Under the pieces are notes generated by a model. That model was not told where the DNA came from, did no database searches, and saw only the letters and a program-made list of their open reading frames with translations. This document shows, piece by piece, positions 26,904 through 36,045 of a stretch of DNA of 64,000 nt (within the stretch, counting starts at the first letter, position 1; every line of letters begins with the position of its first letter). A program made the position numbers and the translations under genes. Origin of the DNA: JBLUOA01 sp048060095 (GTDB lineage Bacteria; Pseudomonadota; Alphaproteobacteria; Rhodobacterales; Rhodobacteraceae); NCBI RefSeq assembly GCF_048060095.1, contig NZ_JBLUOA010000001.1, positions 1,984,001 through 2,048,000 of the forward strand, written 5' to 3'.

Positions 26904-27671
26904 GTGACCGGATCGAATGAAAAGCTGGTGGAAAGCTCTGACGTCGTCACGGCGCTACAGCTTTTGACGCGGCTGCCACTACCCGCAACCGACGCGCCGA
27001 AGCGTTCTGCGCAGGCGGTTTGGGCCTATCCTGTCGCCGGGGTTGTCGTCGGGGCGCTTGCGGCGCTTGTCGGGACAATCGGCCTTTGGCTTGGGCTGAA
27101 TACGGCCATCGTTGCGGCGCTGACCCTCCTCACCTTCACCGTCACCACCGGCGCCATGCACGAAGACGGACTGGCGGATAGCGCCGACGGCCTTTGGGGC
27201 GACTGGGACCGCGCCCGACGGCTGGAGATCATGCGCGACAGCCGTATCGGCACCTACGGCGTGATCGCGCTGGTCATGTCGTTCATCGTCAGGTGGGCGG
27301 CGCTGACGGCAATCGTATCGTGGGAGATCGGTCTGTTCGCGCCGTTGATCGCGGTCGGCGCGGTCTCCCGCGTGCCGATGGCGGTGCTGCTGGCATGGCT
27401 GCCTGCCGCGAGGTCGGACGGGCTGGGCGCAACCGTTGCCCGACCAGAGGCGCGGGCTGTCGCACTCACCATCGCGATTGGCGTGATCGCGTCGTTGTTG
27501 TTTGTCGGCTGGGCGATCGTTTGGATTGCATTCTGGATCGCGCTGACAACGCTGGCCGTCGGACGGATCGCACGAAGCAAGATCGGCGGGCAGACGGGGG
27601 ACATTTTGGGCGCGTCACAGCAGGTCGCAGAAATCACGGCGCTTTGCGTTCTTAGCGCCACGTTCGCATAA
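26904..27671 (+). CDS. cobS: Adenosylcobinamide-GDP ribazoletransferase (cobalamin synthase) CobS
   Basis: A 255-residue polytopic inner-membrane enzyme that joins alpha-ribazole (phosphate) to adenosylcobinamide-GDP, the final step of B12 assembly. N-terminal LQLLTRLPLP and the acidic catalytic motif HEDGLADSADGLWGDWDR (residues ~93-110) are diagnostic, followed by MRDSRIGTYGVIALV. About six to seven hydrophobic helices are apparent. Translation begins at a GTG preceded by AGAGGG. It is divergent from cobT. Confidence 0.94.
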   Translation: MTGSNEKLVESSDVVTALQLLTRLPLPATDAPKRSAQAVWAYPVAGVVVGALAALVGTIGLWLGLNTAIVAALTLLTFTVTTGAMHEDGLADSADGLWGDWDRARRLEIMRDSRIGTYGVIALVMSFIVRWAALTAIVSWEIGLFAPLIAVGAVSRVPMAVLLAWLPAARSDGLGATVARPEARAVALTIAIGVIASLLFVGWAIVWIAFWIALTTLAVGRIARSKIGGQTGDILGASQQVAEITALCVLSATFA

Positions 27672-27672
27672 G

Positions 27673-27700
27673 AAAGGCCGCCCGTTTCGGGGCGGCCCTT
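27673..27700. terminator. Bidirectional terminator hairpin between cobS and carD
   Basis: GGCCGCCC (27676-27683) pairs with GGGCGGCC (27690-27697) around a GTTTCG loop. On the minus strand the stem is followed by TTTCTTA, which favours termination of carD. On the plus strand the following CTTACTTTC is a weaker tract. It lies four bases after the cobS stop. Confidence 0.7.
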
Positions 27701-27718
27701 ACTTTCGTCTAACTCAGC

Positions 27719-28225
27719 TTACGCGGCGCGGGACAGCAGCACGTCGCCAACCTGACGGCCAGCGTTCACTTCGTCCGTGCCGGATACGGCGGCAACTTCG
27801 CGGGTCAGGCGTTCAAGCGCGGCTTCGTAAAGCTGACGCTCAGAATAGCTTTGTTCCCGCTGATCGTCGGTGCGGTGCAGGTCGCGCACGACCTCAGCAA
27901 TCGCGATCAGATCACCGGAGTTAATCTTCTGTTCATATTCCTGCGCACGGCGGGACCACATGGCGCGTTTGACTTTCGCCTTGCCTTTCAACGTATCCAT
28001 CGCCTTTGACACGACATCCGGCGACGACAAGGAGCGCATCCCAACCTCGGTCGCCTTGTTCGTGGGAACCCGCAAGGTCATCTTGTCCTTCTCGAAGGAA
28101 ATCACGAAAAGCTCTAGCGAGATGCCTGCGATCTCCTGCTCTTCAATCGAAATGATCTGCCCGACACCGTGGGCCGGATAGACCACGTAGTCGTTCGGGT
28201 GGAAGTCTGCTTTTCTTTTACTCAT
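27719..28225 (-). CDS. carD: CarD-family RNA polymerase-binding regulator
   Basis: A 168-residue protein. The N-terminal Tudor-like RNA-polymerase-interaction domain (NDYVVYPAHGVGQIISIEEQ followed by EIAGISLELFVISF) and the helical DNA-binding C-terminal domain (KVKRAMWSRRAQEYEQKINS) are intact. CarD stabilises open promoter complexes. In R. sphaeroides and relatives it is needed for many promoters that lack a T at the last position of the -10 element. It is monocistronic, with a long (302-base) upstream region and a hairpin terminator downstream. Confidence 0.94.
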   Translation of the reverse strand: MSKRKADFHPNDYVVYPAHGVGQIISIEEQEIAGISLELFVISFEKDKMTLRVPTNKATEVGMRSLSSPDVVSKAMDTLKGKAKVKRAMWSRRAQEYEQKINSGDLIAIAEVVRDLHRTDDQREQSYSERQLYEAALERLTREVAAVSGTDEVNAGRQVGDVLLSRAA

Positions 28226-28527
28226 CGTCTGCCTGCTTTCCAGAATGGTGCCCGCCAGCGTAAGAAACCGCAGCGGTAGAAACGGGTTCTACCGACAACG
28301 GTTAAATTTGGGTCTATCTAACCACTCATCCGGCGGAAGACCCGGTTGATGGCGGTCACGTTTGCATTGTCATGTCGAGGGTCAGTATAACAGAAAAATG
28401 ACGTCCCCGGAAGTGCTGCGGCGCAGCAGGCGGCGTTTGTATTTAATTCACAAGCGGATACACACCGTTTCTAACGTGATTTAGGCGTCAAAAACAGCCG
28501 TTTTCAGCCGATTTCTCGAATCACCCG
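28226..28527. other. Intergenic region between fdxA and carD, with an inverted repeat
   Basis: No credible gene is present. The region should hold the carD promoter(s) and the end of the fdxA transcript. An 8-bp inverted repeat, CGGTAGAA (28274-28281) with TTCTACCG (28287-28294), sits about 50 bases upstream of the carD start, in its likely leader or operator zone. Near fdxA is a direct repeat CAGCCGTTTTCAGCCG, which is not a hairpin. Confidence 0.5.
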
Positions 28528-28866
28528 TTAGCCGCCCTCGCCGGGGGCTTCTGAGAAGTATTTTTCAAGCTTGCCGTCTTCGCCATCACGTTCTTCCGCA
28601 TCGGGAAGCGGGTCTTTCTTGGTGATGATGACCGGCCAAAGCTCGGAGTATTTTCTGTTGAATTCCACCCACTTCTCCATATCCGGTTCGGTATCGGGGC
28701 GGATTGCGTCAGCGGGGCATTCGGGTTCACACACGCCGCAGTCAATGCACTCATCCGGGTGGATCACCAGCATATTCTCGCCCTCGTAGAAGCAATCCAC
28801 AGGGCAGACTTCCACGCAATCCGTGTATTTGCAGGCGATGCAAGCATCATTGACAATGTAGGTCAT
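28528..28866 (-). CDS. fdxA: FdxA-type 7Fe ferredoxin
   Basis: A 112-residue ferredoxin with the cysteine pattern of [3Fe-4S]/[4Fe-4S] seven-iron proteins: CIACKYTDCVEVCPVDCFYE at residues ~9-28 and CIDCGVCEPECPADAI at ~41-56. The C-terminal ~50-residue extension (EKWVEFNRKYSELWPVITK-type) is the usual FdxA feature. It carries low-potential electrons in the cytoplasm. Gene order fdxA-carD beside an S4 protein and a SUV3-like helicase is common in alphaproteobacteria, by my recollection. Confidence 0.94.
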   Translation of the reverse strand: MTYIVNDACIACKYTDCVEVCPVDCFYEGENMLVIHPDECIDCGVCEPECPADAIRPDTEPDMEKWVEFNRKYSELWPVIITKKDPLPDAEERDGEDGKLEKYFSEAPGEGG

Positions 28867-28929
28867 GAGGGCACTCGGGTTTGTATCACTGGCGTTTAGC
28901 TATTGCAGAGCGCGCAATCATTCAAGCGC

Positions 28930-29298
28930 TCACCGCCGGGAAAGGAGCGAATTGCGGCGATCTTTCCCAGTTGGACGGCCTTTTCCTTCGTAGCGCGGCG
29001 CGGGTGGAACGCTGTCCTTTGGTGGCGACAGATCTTCGTAGAGGGTCTGTGCCTCGCTTGCTGGGCCGCGGCGTTCACTGATGGCAAGCACCTTGATGAC
29101 CCGGACCGCCCGCGCCTGCGAAAACGTCAGAACGTCACCGGGCACCACAGTCTGCGCGGGCTTGGAAACACGACGCGAGTTGATGCGAAGATACCCGCCC
29201 GCGACCAGCTTGGTCGCCAAACCGCGGGTTTTGAAAAAGCGGGCGTGCCACAGCCATTTGTCAACGCGGATCGTCGGATCTTGCGTTTGCTCAGCCAA
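28930..29298 (-). CDS. S4-domain RNA-binding protein (HSP15-like)
   Basis: A 122-residue protein. The S4 RNA-binding motif occupies residues ~10-60 (IRVDKWLWHARFFKTRGLAT, YLRINSRRVSKPAQTVVPGD), followed by a basic tail (APRYEGKGRPTGKDRRN). This resembles HslR/HSP15, which rescues 50S subunits carrying stalled nascent chains. Its start lies one base beyond the stop of the upstream SUV3-like helicase gene, so the two are almost certainly co-transcribed. Confidence 0.88.
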   Translation of the reverse strand: MAEQTQDPTIRVDKWLWHARFFKTRGLATKLVAGGYLRINSRRVSKPAQTVVPGDVLTFSQARAVRVIKVLAISERRGPASEAQTLYEDLSPPKDSVPPAPRYEGKGRPTGKDRRNSLLSRR

Positions 29299-29299
29299 C

Positions 29300-32176
29300 T
29301 TAACCCTTGTCCTTCAACCCCATCAGCGCCGCTGCGAACGGGTTATCGGGGTCGATCTTGTCTTTCTTCTGCGGGGCCGATTGGTAGGTCTTGGCGCCCT
29401 GCTGCTGTTTAGGCGGGCGCTTGCCCTTCGGCTTGCCGCGCGGCTTACCCTTGGGCGGCGCAGCCCGGTTCGGACGCGGGCGCGACCATGTGAAGGTGTA
29501 GAAAACCTCCATCTCTGGCCCCGCGACCTCTGTATCGGGCGCTGTTCCGGTCGGAACCTCTTCCGCAGGGGTTTCGGGGATTTCGGCGTCAATCTTTTCT
29601 GCGTCGCTGGGTTCTGCCGCGACCGGGGCTGCGCCCTCGTCGGCAATGGTTTCGGTGCCTGCGGGCACATCATCGGCGGGCGTCACCTCTGGCGTCTCGA
29701 CGATACCACCCTCGGGTGCTTCGGCAGCCTTGTCCATGACGGGCTTGTCGCCTGTATCCGCCTGCCCTGCATCGCTTGGAACGGTAGTATCGACCGCCTT
29801 TACCTTCGTGCGCTCGCCCTTTTCAGCGGCATAGCCGAGGCCACGCATCAGGTCCGCGAACTGATCGAGCGTCATGCCGGTGATCGACAGCATATCCGGT
29901 GTCGCCTCAAACCCTCCGCGGCTGTCTTCGACCCGGAGCAAATCAGCGAGACGTTCCAGCATGTCGATGCGGATCGCGCGTTCGCCCGCTTTGCGGTAGC
30001 CGGACATGCGGTGATAGCCTTCCGGCGCACCGGTGGCGCTAGGGATCGTCACGAGGCCCGGCGGCGGGCTTTCGGGAAATTCGCTTAGGTTTTGTGCCAG
30101 CGACCAAAGGACCAGCCGCAACCGCGTCGGCGCGGGTTTCAGCAACAGCGGCATGAAAATCGTGAACTGGCCAAAGCGGATGCCATGCTTGCGCAGGCTG
30201 CCGCGTGCGTCCTGGTCAAGCTCTTTCACCTCGGCGGCGACTTCGTCACGCGGCAGGATACCCAGCCCTTCGACCATCCGGAACGCGAAGCCGCGCGCAA
30301 GGCCGGTCAGCGCTTCATCCCTGCTCATCGCGAGCAGTGGTTCAAACAGCGTGGCGATCTTGCGATCAATGAAATGTTGCAGACGACGGGTCACTTTTTC
30401 CGTGATCTCGGCCCCGGCCTCTTCGTCGACAAAGGCGGCAACTTGCGGTTTCAGCGGATCGGACCCGGCAACGAGTTTGCCGACAGCGTGCTCGCCCCAC
30501 ATCAGGCCGCCCTGCTCGGTAAAGTCCATTTCTGTGTCGGGGGCGTTATAGAAACGATCCGCCCGCAGATGGAATTCGGGCGCCAGCGACTGGAACGCCG
30601 CGGCGCGCAGCGTTTTCGCCTCGTCCGCCGTCGCGCCCGCGTCCTGACTGAAGCGGAACCCCTCAAGACGGCCGACGAATTGGTCCTCGACAGTCACTTC
30701 ACCTTTGTCGTTCACGTTGGCCACAAGGCCCTCCCTCTGCTTCAACCGGCGCAGCAAAACGGACGTGCGCCGGTCAACAAATCTCTGTGTCAGGCGTTCA
30801 TGCAACGCGTCTGACAGACGATCTTCTACAGCGCGAGTCGCCCCGCGCCAATGGTTTTCGTCATCTATCCAACCGGCGCGCTGCGCCACGTAGGTCCACG
30901 TTCGGATATAGGCGAGCCGTTTGGACAGCGTGTCGATGTCACCATCGCTGCGATCAAGCCGTTTGATCTGCCGCGCGAACCAGTCGTCAGGGACGCGCCC
31001 GAGGTCGTGAAGATAGGCAAATATCTGCTCCAGCAGGTTCGCGTGTTCGCCGTGGCTGATACCGCGAAAATCCGGGATACGACAGACATCCCACAGCAGG
31101 CGCACATCAGTCGCCGTCCGCAGCTTGGCGCGGGTATCCGGCAAGGCCGACAGAACGCGCAGGGTGTTTAGGTCGTCCGCCTCCCTCGCCCGCGAAAGGC
31201 GTGGATCGTCCGTGCCCGCCTCAAGCGAGCCGATTAACGCGTCGACTGTCCCGAAACTTAGCCGCGACGACCGCCATTGAAGCGTCTTGATCGGCGTGAA
31301 GCGGTGGGTGCAGATCGCTTCGGCGACGTGATCCTCAAGCGGTGGCGCTTCGCCCGTCACACCGAACGATCCGTGGTTCATGTGCCGCCCGGCGCGCCCA
31401 GCGATTTGCGCGAGTTCATTTGGCGCAAGGGGCCGCATCCGGCGGCCGTCAAATTTGGTAAGAGATGAAAACGCGACATGATCGATGTCAAGATTCAGGC
31501 CCATCCCGATGGCATCGGTCGCGACCAGATAATCTACGTCGCCGTTCTGATACAACTCCACCTGCGCATTTCGCGTTCTTGGCGACAGCGCCCCCATTAC
31601 GACAGCAGCCCCACCCTTCTGGCGGCGCAGAAGTTCGGCAATCGCATAGACGTTTTCGACCGAGAACCCGACGATGGCGCTGCGCCCCGGCATCCGACTG
31701 ATCTTTTTCGATCCGGCATAGGTGAGTTCCGAGAACCGTTCCCGATACATGAACTGCGCTTCGGGGACGAGGTCGGCAATCGCGCCTTTCATGGTGTCCG
31801 CGCCCATGAATAGCGTTTCAAGTAATCCACGGGATCGCAGCAGTCGGTCGGTGAACACATGGCCGCGTTCCGGGTCGGCGCAAAGCTGGATTTCATCGAC
31901 GGCGAGGAAATCGGCGCCGAGGCCGTCTGGCATCGCCTCAACCGTGCAGACCCAATATTGCACCCGCGCCGGCACGATCCGTTCTTCGCCGGTAACAAGC
32001 GCCACGACCGACGGGCCGCGCAGCGCCACGATCCTGTCGTAAACCTCTCGGGCCAACAAACGCAGCGGCAGGCCGATCACCCCCGTCCGGTGCGCCAGCA
32101 TCCGTTCGATGGCATAGTGTGTCTTGCCGGTATTGGTCGGGCCAAGCACCGCAGTGATCTGAGATTCTGCACCCAT
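29300..32176 (-). CDS. SUV3-like DExH RNA helicase with disordered C-terminus
   Basis: A 958-residue superfamily II helicase. The core occupies residues ~1-330: Walker A GPTNTGKT near residue 14, DEIQL as the Walker B box, then SPRTRNAQVELYQNGDVDYL, and QIAGRAGRH as motif VI. A long helical region to ~750 follows, and then a Pro/Glu/Thr-rich acidic segment. The tail is strongly basic (KGKPRGKPKGKRPPKQQQG) and likely binds RNA. Mitochondrial SUV3 is an RNA-turnover helicase, and alphaproteobacteria carry related proteins. A role in RNA decay or ribosome maintenance with the S4 protein is inferred. The ATG at 32176 with AGGGA upstream is preferred to a start 18 codons earlier. Confidence 0.86.
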   Translation of the reverse strand: MGAESQITAVLGPTNTGKTHYAIERMLAHRTGVIGLPLRLLAREVYDRIVALRGPSVVALVTGEERIVPARVQYWVCTVEAMPDGLGADFLAVDEIQLCADPERGHVFTDRLLRSRGLLETLFMGADTMKGAIADLVPEAQFMYRERFSELTYAGSKKISRMPGRSAIVGFSVENVYAIAELLRRQKGGAAVVMGALSPRTRNAQVELYQNGDVDYLVATDAIGMGLNLDIDHVAFSSLTKFDGRRMRPLAPNELAQIAGRAGRHMNHGSFGVTGEAPPLEDHVAEAICTHRFTPIKTLQWRSSRLSFGTVDALIGSLEAGTDDPRLSRAREADDLNTLRVLSALPDTRAKLRTATDVRLLWDVCRIPDFRGISHGEHANLLEQIFAYLHDLGRVPDDWFARQIKRLDRSDGDIDTLSKRLAYIRTWTYVAQRAGWIDDENHWRGATRAVEDRLSDALHERLTQRFVDRRTSVLLRRLKQREGLVANVNDKGEVTVEDQFVGRLEGFRFSQDAGATADEAKTLRAAAFQSLAPEFHLRADRFYNAPDTEMDFTEQGGLMWGEHAVGKLVAGSDPLKPQVAAFVDEEAGAEITEKVTRRLQHFIDRKIATLFEPLLAMSRDEALTGLARGFAFRMVEGLGILPRDEVAAEVKELDQDARGSLRKHGIRFGQFTIFMPLLLKPAPTRLRLVLWSLAQNLSEFPESPPPGLVTIPSATGAPEGYHRMSGYRKAGERAIRIDMLERLADLLRVEDSRGGFEATPDMLSITGMTLDQFADLMRGLGYAAEKGERTKVKAVDTTVPSDAGQADTGDKPVMDKAAEAPEGGIVETPEVTPADDVPAGTETIADEGAAPVAAEPSDAEKIDAEIPETPAEEVPTGTAPDTEVAGPEMEVFYTFTWSRPRPNRAAPPKGKPRGKPKGKRPPKQQQGAKTYQSAPQKKDKIDPDNPFAAALMGLKDKG

Positions 32177-32198
32177 TGTCGCCGTCCCTTGGGGGATT

Positions 32199-32756
32199 TC
32201 AGATATCTTGCCCGTCGAGTCGCGCGGCAAGGCGTTTGATCGCGGTCTCTACTTCGGGACGGTGCGGATGTATAGCGTTCGCGGCGCGATAGGCGGCGAG
32301 CGCATCAGTTTCGTATTTCAGTTCCTCAAGAATAATGCCCAACCCCGCCATCGCGCGGAAGTGGCGCGGGTTCAGGGCAAGTGCGCGCTGTATATCGTCA
32401 ATCGCGGCACCATATTCCCCGACCTGAAAAAAGGCAGCCGCACGGGCGTGCCAGCCTTCGGCAAAATCCGGTGCGTGGTCAGTCAATGCGCTGAAGTGGT
32501 CGATGGCCGCAAGGGAGTCACCCTCCTCGAGCGCGTCGCGCCCCCGACTGAGCAGCAAATCCATCGATGCGGAGCCTGATCGTGACCACGACTCAACGAT
32601 CTTTTCCTCAACCTGCTCCCACGCCTCAAGCTCTGGCGTTGCAAGCTGGGTGAACAGATCATCAAGGCTGTCTTGCGCGCTTGCGGGTAGGGAAAACGCG
32701 ACTGTCAGAAAGACTGCCGTAACGATAGGTTTGAGTATGTGGACCGAAATGCTCAT
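32199..32756 (-). CDS. Exported TPR-repeat protein
   Basis: A 185-residue protein with the signal peptide MSISVHILKPIVTAVFLTVA (cleaved after ASA, ~residue 27). Three tetratricopeptide repeats follow from about residue 65: DALEEGDSLAAIDHFSALTD, AAAFFQVGEYGAAIDDIQRA, GIILEELKYETDALAAYRAA. TPRs mediate protein-protein contacts, and the partner is unknown. The stop is 22 bases before the helicase start, so it is probably the first gene of a helicase-S4 operon. The start could also be 13 codons earlier, but the signal peptide favours 32756. Confidence 0.85.
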   Translation of the reverse strand: MSISVHILKPIVTAVFLTVAFSLPASAQDSLDDLFTQLATPELEAWEQVEEKIVESWSRSGSASMDLLLSRGRDALEEGDSLAAIDHFSALTDHAPDFAEGWHARAAAFFQVGEYGAAIDDIQRALALNPRHFRAMAGLGIILEELKYETDALAAYRAANAIHPHRPEVETAIKRLAARLDGQDI

Positions 32757-32826
32757 AACGGGCGCTAGTGTAACGCACCCACGGGGAAATACCACTGTCC
32801 GGGGTTCACAATCGGAGGACTAGTAG

Positions 32827-33114
32827 ATGAGTGAAGTCGTGAAGGGCGCGGTCGCCGCGCTGCAACAGAAACTTGATGGCGGATTTGACGGAACCGCGAA
32901 GTTTGTCATTGAGGATGAAGGATCAATCATCATTGACGATTCCGGCGTGCGCGAAGGCGATGATGATGCCGACGTCACGCTGACCGCAGACACCGAAACG
33001 TTCCAGTCGATCCTGGACGGTGATCTGAACCCGACAACCGCGTTTATGACCGGCAAACTTAGCGTTGATGGCGATATGGGTGCGGCGATGAAACTGGGCG
33101 GTTTACTGAGCTGA
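32827..33114 (+). CDS. SCP2 sterol-binding domain protein
   Basis: A 95-residue acidic protein consisting of a single SCP2-like domain: VKGAVAALQQKLDGGFDGTA, then IIDDSGVREGDDDADVTLTA and FMTGKLSVDGDMGAAMKLGG. SCP2 domains bind lipids or acyl-CoA; bacterial stand-alone versions have no assigned role. The stop is followed after three bases by the start of a lysophospholipase-like hydrolase, which fits a lipid-handling pair. Confidence 0.88.
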   Translation: MSEVVKGAVAALQQKLDGGFDGTAKFVIEDEGSIIIDDSGVREGDDDADVTLTADTETFQSILDGDLNPTTAFMTGKLSVDGDMGAAMKLGGLLS

Positions 33115-33117
33115 CCC

Positions 33118-34086
33118 ATGGAAGACGCGCCCCTCTTCACCGATATTGCCGATGCACCCGACGGGGGCAAGGCGTGGTGGCTGACCACGGCGGACGGGGT
33201 GCGTATTCGGATCGGCGTCTGGGCTAAGGGCAGCAAGGGAACTGTGCTGCTGTTTCCGGGGCGCACGGAATACATCGAAAAATACGGCCGCGCCGCACGT
33301 GATTTGGCGGATCGCGGCTATGCGATGGTAGCCATCGATTGGCGCGGGCAAGGGCTGGCAGATCGGCTGATAAAAGACCCGGCCCCCGGCCATGTGACGG
33401 ATTTCGCCGAATATCAGCACGACGTCGACGCGGCGCTTCAAGCGGTCGATCAGCTTGATCTACCCGGCCCGCGTTTCCTGATCGGACATTCGATGGGCGG
33501 CTGTATCGGCCTTCGGGCGCTGCATCGCGGGTTGGATGTCCGGGCGAGCGTCTTCACAGCCCCGATGTGGGGCATCCAGATGTCGAATGTGCAGCGGCCC
33601 GCCGCTTGGGTCTTTTCATGGCTCAGCCGGTTTATCGGGATGGGCCATCGCCTCACGCCGGGATCGGTGGCGGACTCCTATGTCTCTGTCGCGCCGTTTG
33701 AAGACAATATGCTGACGACGGACGCTGATATGTATGCCTACATGCAGCGCCAGCTTGCCGCGCACCCGGAGCTTGCCCTTGGCGGGCCGAGCTTGCGCTG
33801 GCTGTTCGCGGCCTTGTCCGAAATCCGCAAACTTCATGCGCTGCCGCCACCGAAGCAGCCGGGGCTGACCTTTCTTGGCTCGCAAGAACGGATTGTGGTG
33901 TCAGACGCGGTGGAGCGTTACATGCATTGCTGGCCCAACGGCACGCTTCGGAAGGTCCAAGGGGCGGAGCATGAGGTGCTGATGGAAACCCCCGCAATCC
34001 GCAAGATGATCTTTAACGAAGCCGACGCGCTGTTTTCCGAACACGACGCCGCAAGCCGCCCGGCCGAAAAACAACCCGCCGAATAA
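33118..34086 (+). CDS. Alpha/beta hydrolase, lysophospholipase (PldB) type
   Basis: A 322-residue cytoplasmic serine hydrolase. The nucleophile elbow GHSMGG near residue 123 gives the catalytic Ser. The oxyanion segment VLLFPGRTEYIEKYG and the strand YAMVAIDWRGQGLADR are typical of the serine aminopeptidase/monoglyceride-lipase (Hydrolase_4) group. The catalytic His is likely in QGAEHEVLMETP near the C-terminus. It would cleave lysophospholipids or monoacylglycerols, but the substrate is unproven. It is coupled to the SCP2 gene. Confidence 0.88.
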   Translation: MEDAPLFTDIADAPDGGKAWWLTTADGVRIRIGVWAKGSKGTVLLFPGRTEYIEKYGRAARDLADRGYAMVAIDWRGQGLADRLIKDPAPGHVTDFAEYQHDVDAALQAVDQLDLPGPRFLIGHSMGGCIGLRALHRGLDVRASVFTAPMWGIQMSNVQRPAAWVFSWLSRFIGMGHRLTPGSVADSYVSVAPFEDNMLTTDADMYAYMQRQLAAHPELALGGPSLRWLFAALSEIRKLHALPPPKQPGLTFLGSQERIVVSDAVERYMHCWPNGTLRKVQGAEHEVLMETPAIRKMIFNEADALFSEHDAASRPAEKQPAE

Positions 34087-34168
34087 TCCGCTTTCGTCGG
34101 AACGCGCTTGCACGCCCCTACCCTGCGCCCCTATCTCTGATCCAACCGCAAACAAACCAGAGGTTCCC

Positions 34169-36004
34169 ATGCGCCCAGCCACCCCACGCCCCGTCTTTGA
34201 TGCCAACGCTTCCGCCTCTGACGACAACCTTGGCGCGTTGCCGGAATGGGACCTGTCGGACCTTTACGCATCTGAAGACGCGCCGGAACTTGAACGGGAT
34301 ATGGAATGGCTGGAAAGCGCCTGCACCGATTTCGCCAAGACCTACGAGGGCAAACTGGCCGATCTCGACGCCGCCGGGTTGCTGGCCTGCCTTAACGACT
34401 ACGAAGCCATCGACCTGATTGGCGGGCGCATCATGTCCTTCGCGGGTCTTCGCTACTACCAGAACACGACCGACGCGGGCCGCGCCCAATTCTTGCAGAA
34501 CTGTCAGGAAAAAATCACCGATATGACGGCGCAGATGGTGTTCTTCTCGCTCGAAATCAATCGGCTGGACGAAGACAGGCTGGCGGCGATGTATGCCGAA
34601 AACGCGAACCTCGCCCGGTTCAAACCGATCTTTGACCGGATGCGAGCGATGAAGCCGCACCAGCTTTCGGATGAGTTGGAGAAGTTCCTGCACGATCAGT
34701 CGAGCGTCGGTGCATCCGCGTGGAACAAGCTGTTTGACGAAACGATCGCTGGCCTCACGTTCAAGATCGACGACGAGGAGATGAGCCTTGAATCGACGCT
34801 GAATCTGCTAACCGACCGCGACCGCGCGAAACGCGAATCGGCTGGGCATGAGCTCGCCCGTGTGTTTGGCGAAAACGTCAAACTGTTCGCGCGGGTTCAC
34901 AACACGCTCGCCAAGGATAAAGAGATTGAGGACCGCTGGCGCAAGATGCCGACGCCGCAGACCGGCCGCCACCTTTCGAACCACGTCGAATCCGAAGTCG
35001 TCGAGGCGCTGCGCAATGCAGTCGTTGCGGCCTACCCGAAGCTCAGCCATCGCTACTACGCGCTGAAGGCAAAATGGCTCGGGCTTGACAAGATGGAAGT
35101 CTGGGACCGCAACGCGCCCCTGCCCGCTGCGCACGAAGCAACCATCGGGTGGGAGGAGGCACGCGACATCGTGACCCGCGCCTACAGCGCGTTCGATCCC
35201 AAGATGGCAGAACTTGCGCAGCCGTTCTTCGACAAGGGCTGGATCGACGCGGGGGTGAAGCCCGGCAAGGCACCGGGCGCGTTTGCGCATCCGACCGTCA
35301 CCAACGTGCATCCCTATGTGATGCTGAACTACCTCGGCAAACCGCGTGACGTGATGACGTTGGCGCATGAACTTGGCCATGGGGTGCATCAGGTGCTGGC
35401 CGCCGATCAGGGTGAATTGCTGAGTTCGACCCCGCTGACGCTGGCCGAAACCGCGTCTGTGTTCGGCGAAATGCTGACCTTCCGCACGCTGCTTGATGCC
35501 GCCGAAACGCAAGAAGACCGCAAGCGCCTGCTCGCCGGTAAGGTTGAGGATATGATCAACACCGTCGTGCGCCAGATCGCGTTCTACGACTTCGAATGTA
35601 AACTCCACGCCGCACGCGCCGAAGGAGAGATGACCCCCGAGGACATCAATGCCCTGTGGATGAGCGTTCAGGCCGAAAGCCTTGGCCCGGTCTTTAACTT
35701 CATGGACGGCTACGAAACTTTCTGGGCCTATATCCCGCATTTCGTGCATTCGCCGTTCTACGTCTACGCCTATGCGTTCGGCGACGGGTTGGTGAACGCG
35801 CTTTACGCGGTCTACCAGGAAGGCGACGCCGATTTTCAGGCAAAGTATTTCGACATGCTGAAAGCGGGCGGGTCCAAACACCACAAAGAACTGCTCGCCC
35901 CCTTCGGGCTCGACGCCGCGGACCCGAAATTCTGGGACAAGGGTCTCAGCATGATTTCAAGTATGATTGATGAGTTGGAAGCGATAGAGGTGGAACCTGA
36001 TTAA
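34169..36004 (+). CDS. pepF: M3-family oligoendopeptidase F
   Basis: A 611-residue zinc metallopeptidase that degrades short peptides in the cytoplasm. The zinc site HELGHGVHQVL is near residue 400, with the distal glutamate in LAETASVFGEML about 25 residues on. The helical N-terminal lid (LPEWDLSDLYASEDAPEL...) and C-terminal HSPFYVYAYAFGDGLVNALY agree with the PepF/M3B family. Length is standard. It appears monocistronic, with GAGG before the ATG. Confidence 0.95.
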   Translation: MRPATPRPVFDANASASDDNLGALPEWDLSDLYASEDAPELERDMEWLESACTDFAKTYEGKLADLDAAGLLACLNDYEAIDLIGGRIMSFAGLRYYQNTTDAGRAQFLQNCQEKITDMTAQMVFFSLEINRLDEDRLAAMYAENANLARFKPIFDRMRAMKPHQLSDELEKFLHDQSSVGASAWNKLFDETIAGLTFKIDDEEMSLESTLNLLTDRDRAKRESAGHELARVFGENVKLFARVHNTLAKDKEIEDRWRKMPTPQTGRHLSNHVESEVVEALRNAVVAAYPKLSHRYYALKAKWLGLDKMEVWDRNAPLPAAHEATIGWEEARDIVTRAYSAFDPKMAELAQPFFDKGWIDAGVKPGKAPGAFAHPTVTNVHPYVMLNYLGKPRDVMTLAHELGHGVHQVLAADQGELLSSTPLTLAETASVFGEMLTFRTLLDAAETQEDRKRLLAGKVEDMINTVVRQIAFYDFECKLHAARAEGEMTPEDINALWMSVQAESLGPVFNFMDGYETFWAYIPHFVHSPFYVYAYAFGDGLVNALYAVYQEGDADFQAKYFDMLKAGGSKHHKELLAPFGLDAADPKFWDKGLSMISSMIDELEAIEVEPD

Positions 36005-36045
36005 TTATTCTTCTTCAAATACATAACACTCGGAGTCTACGATAT

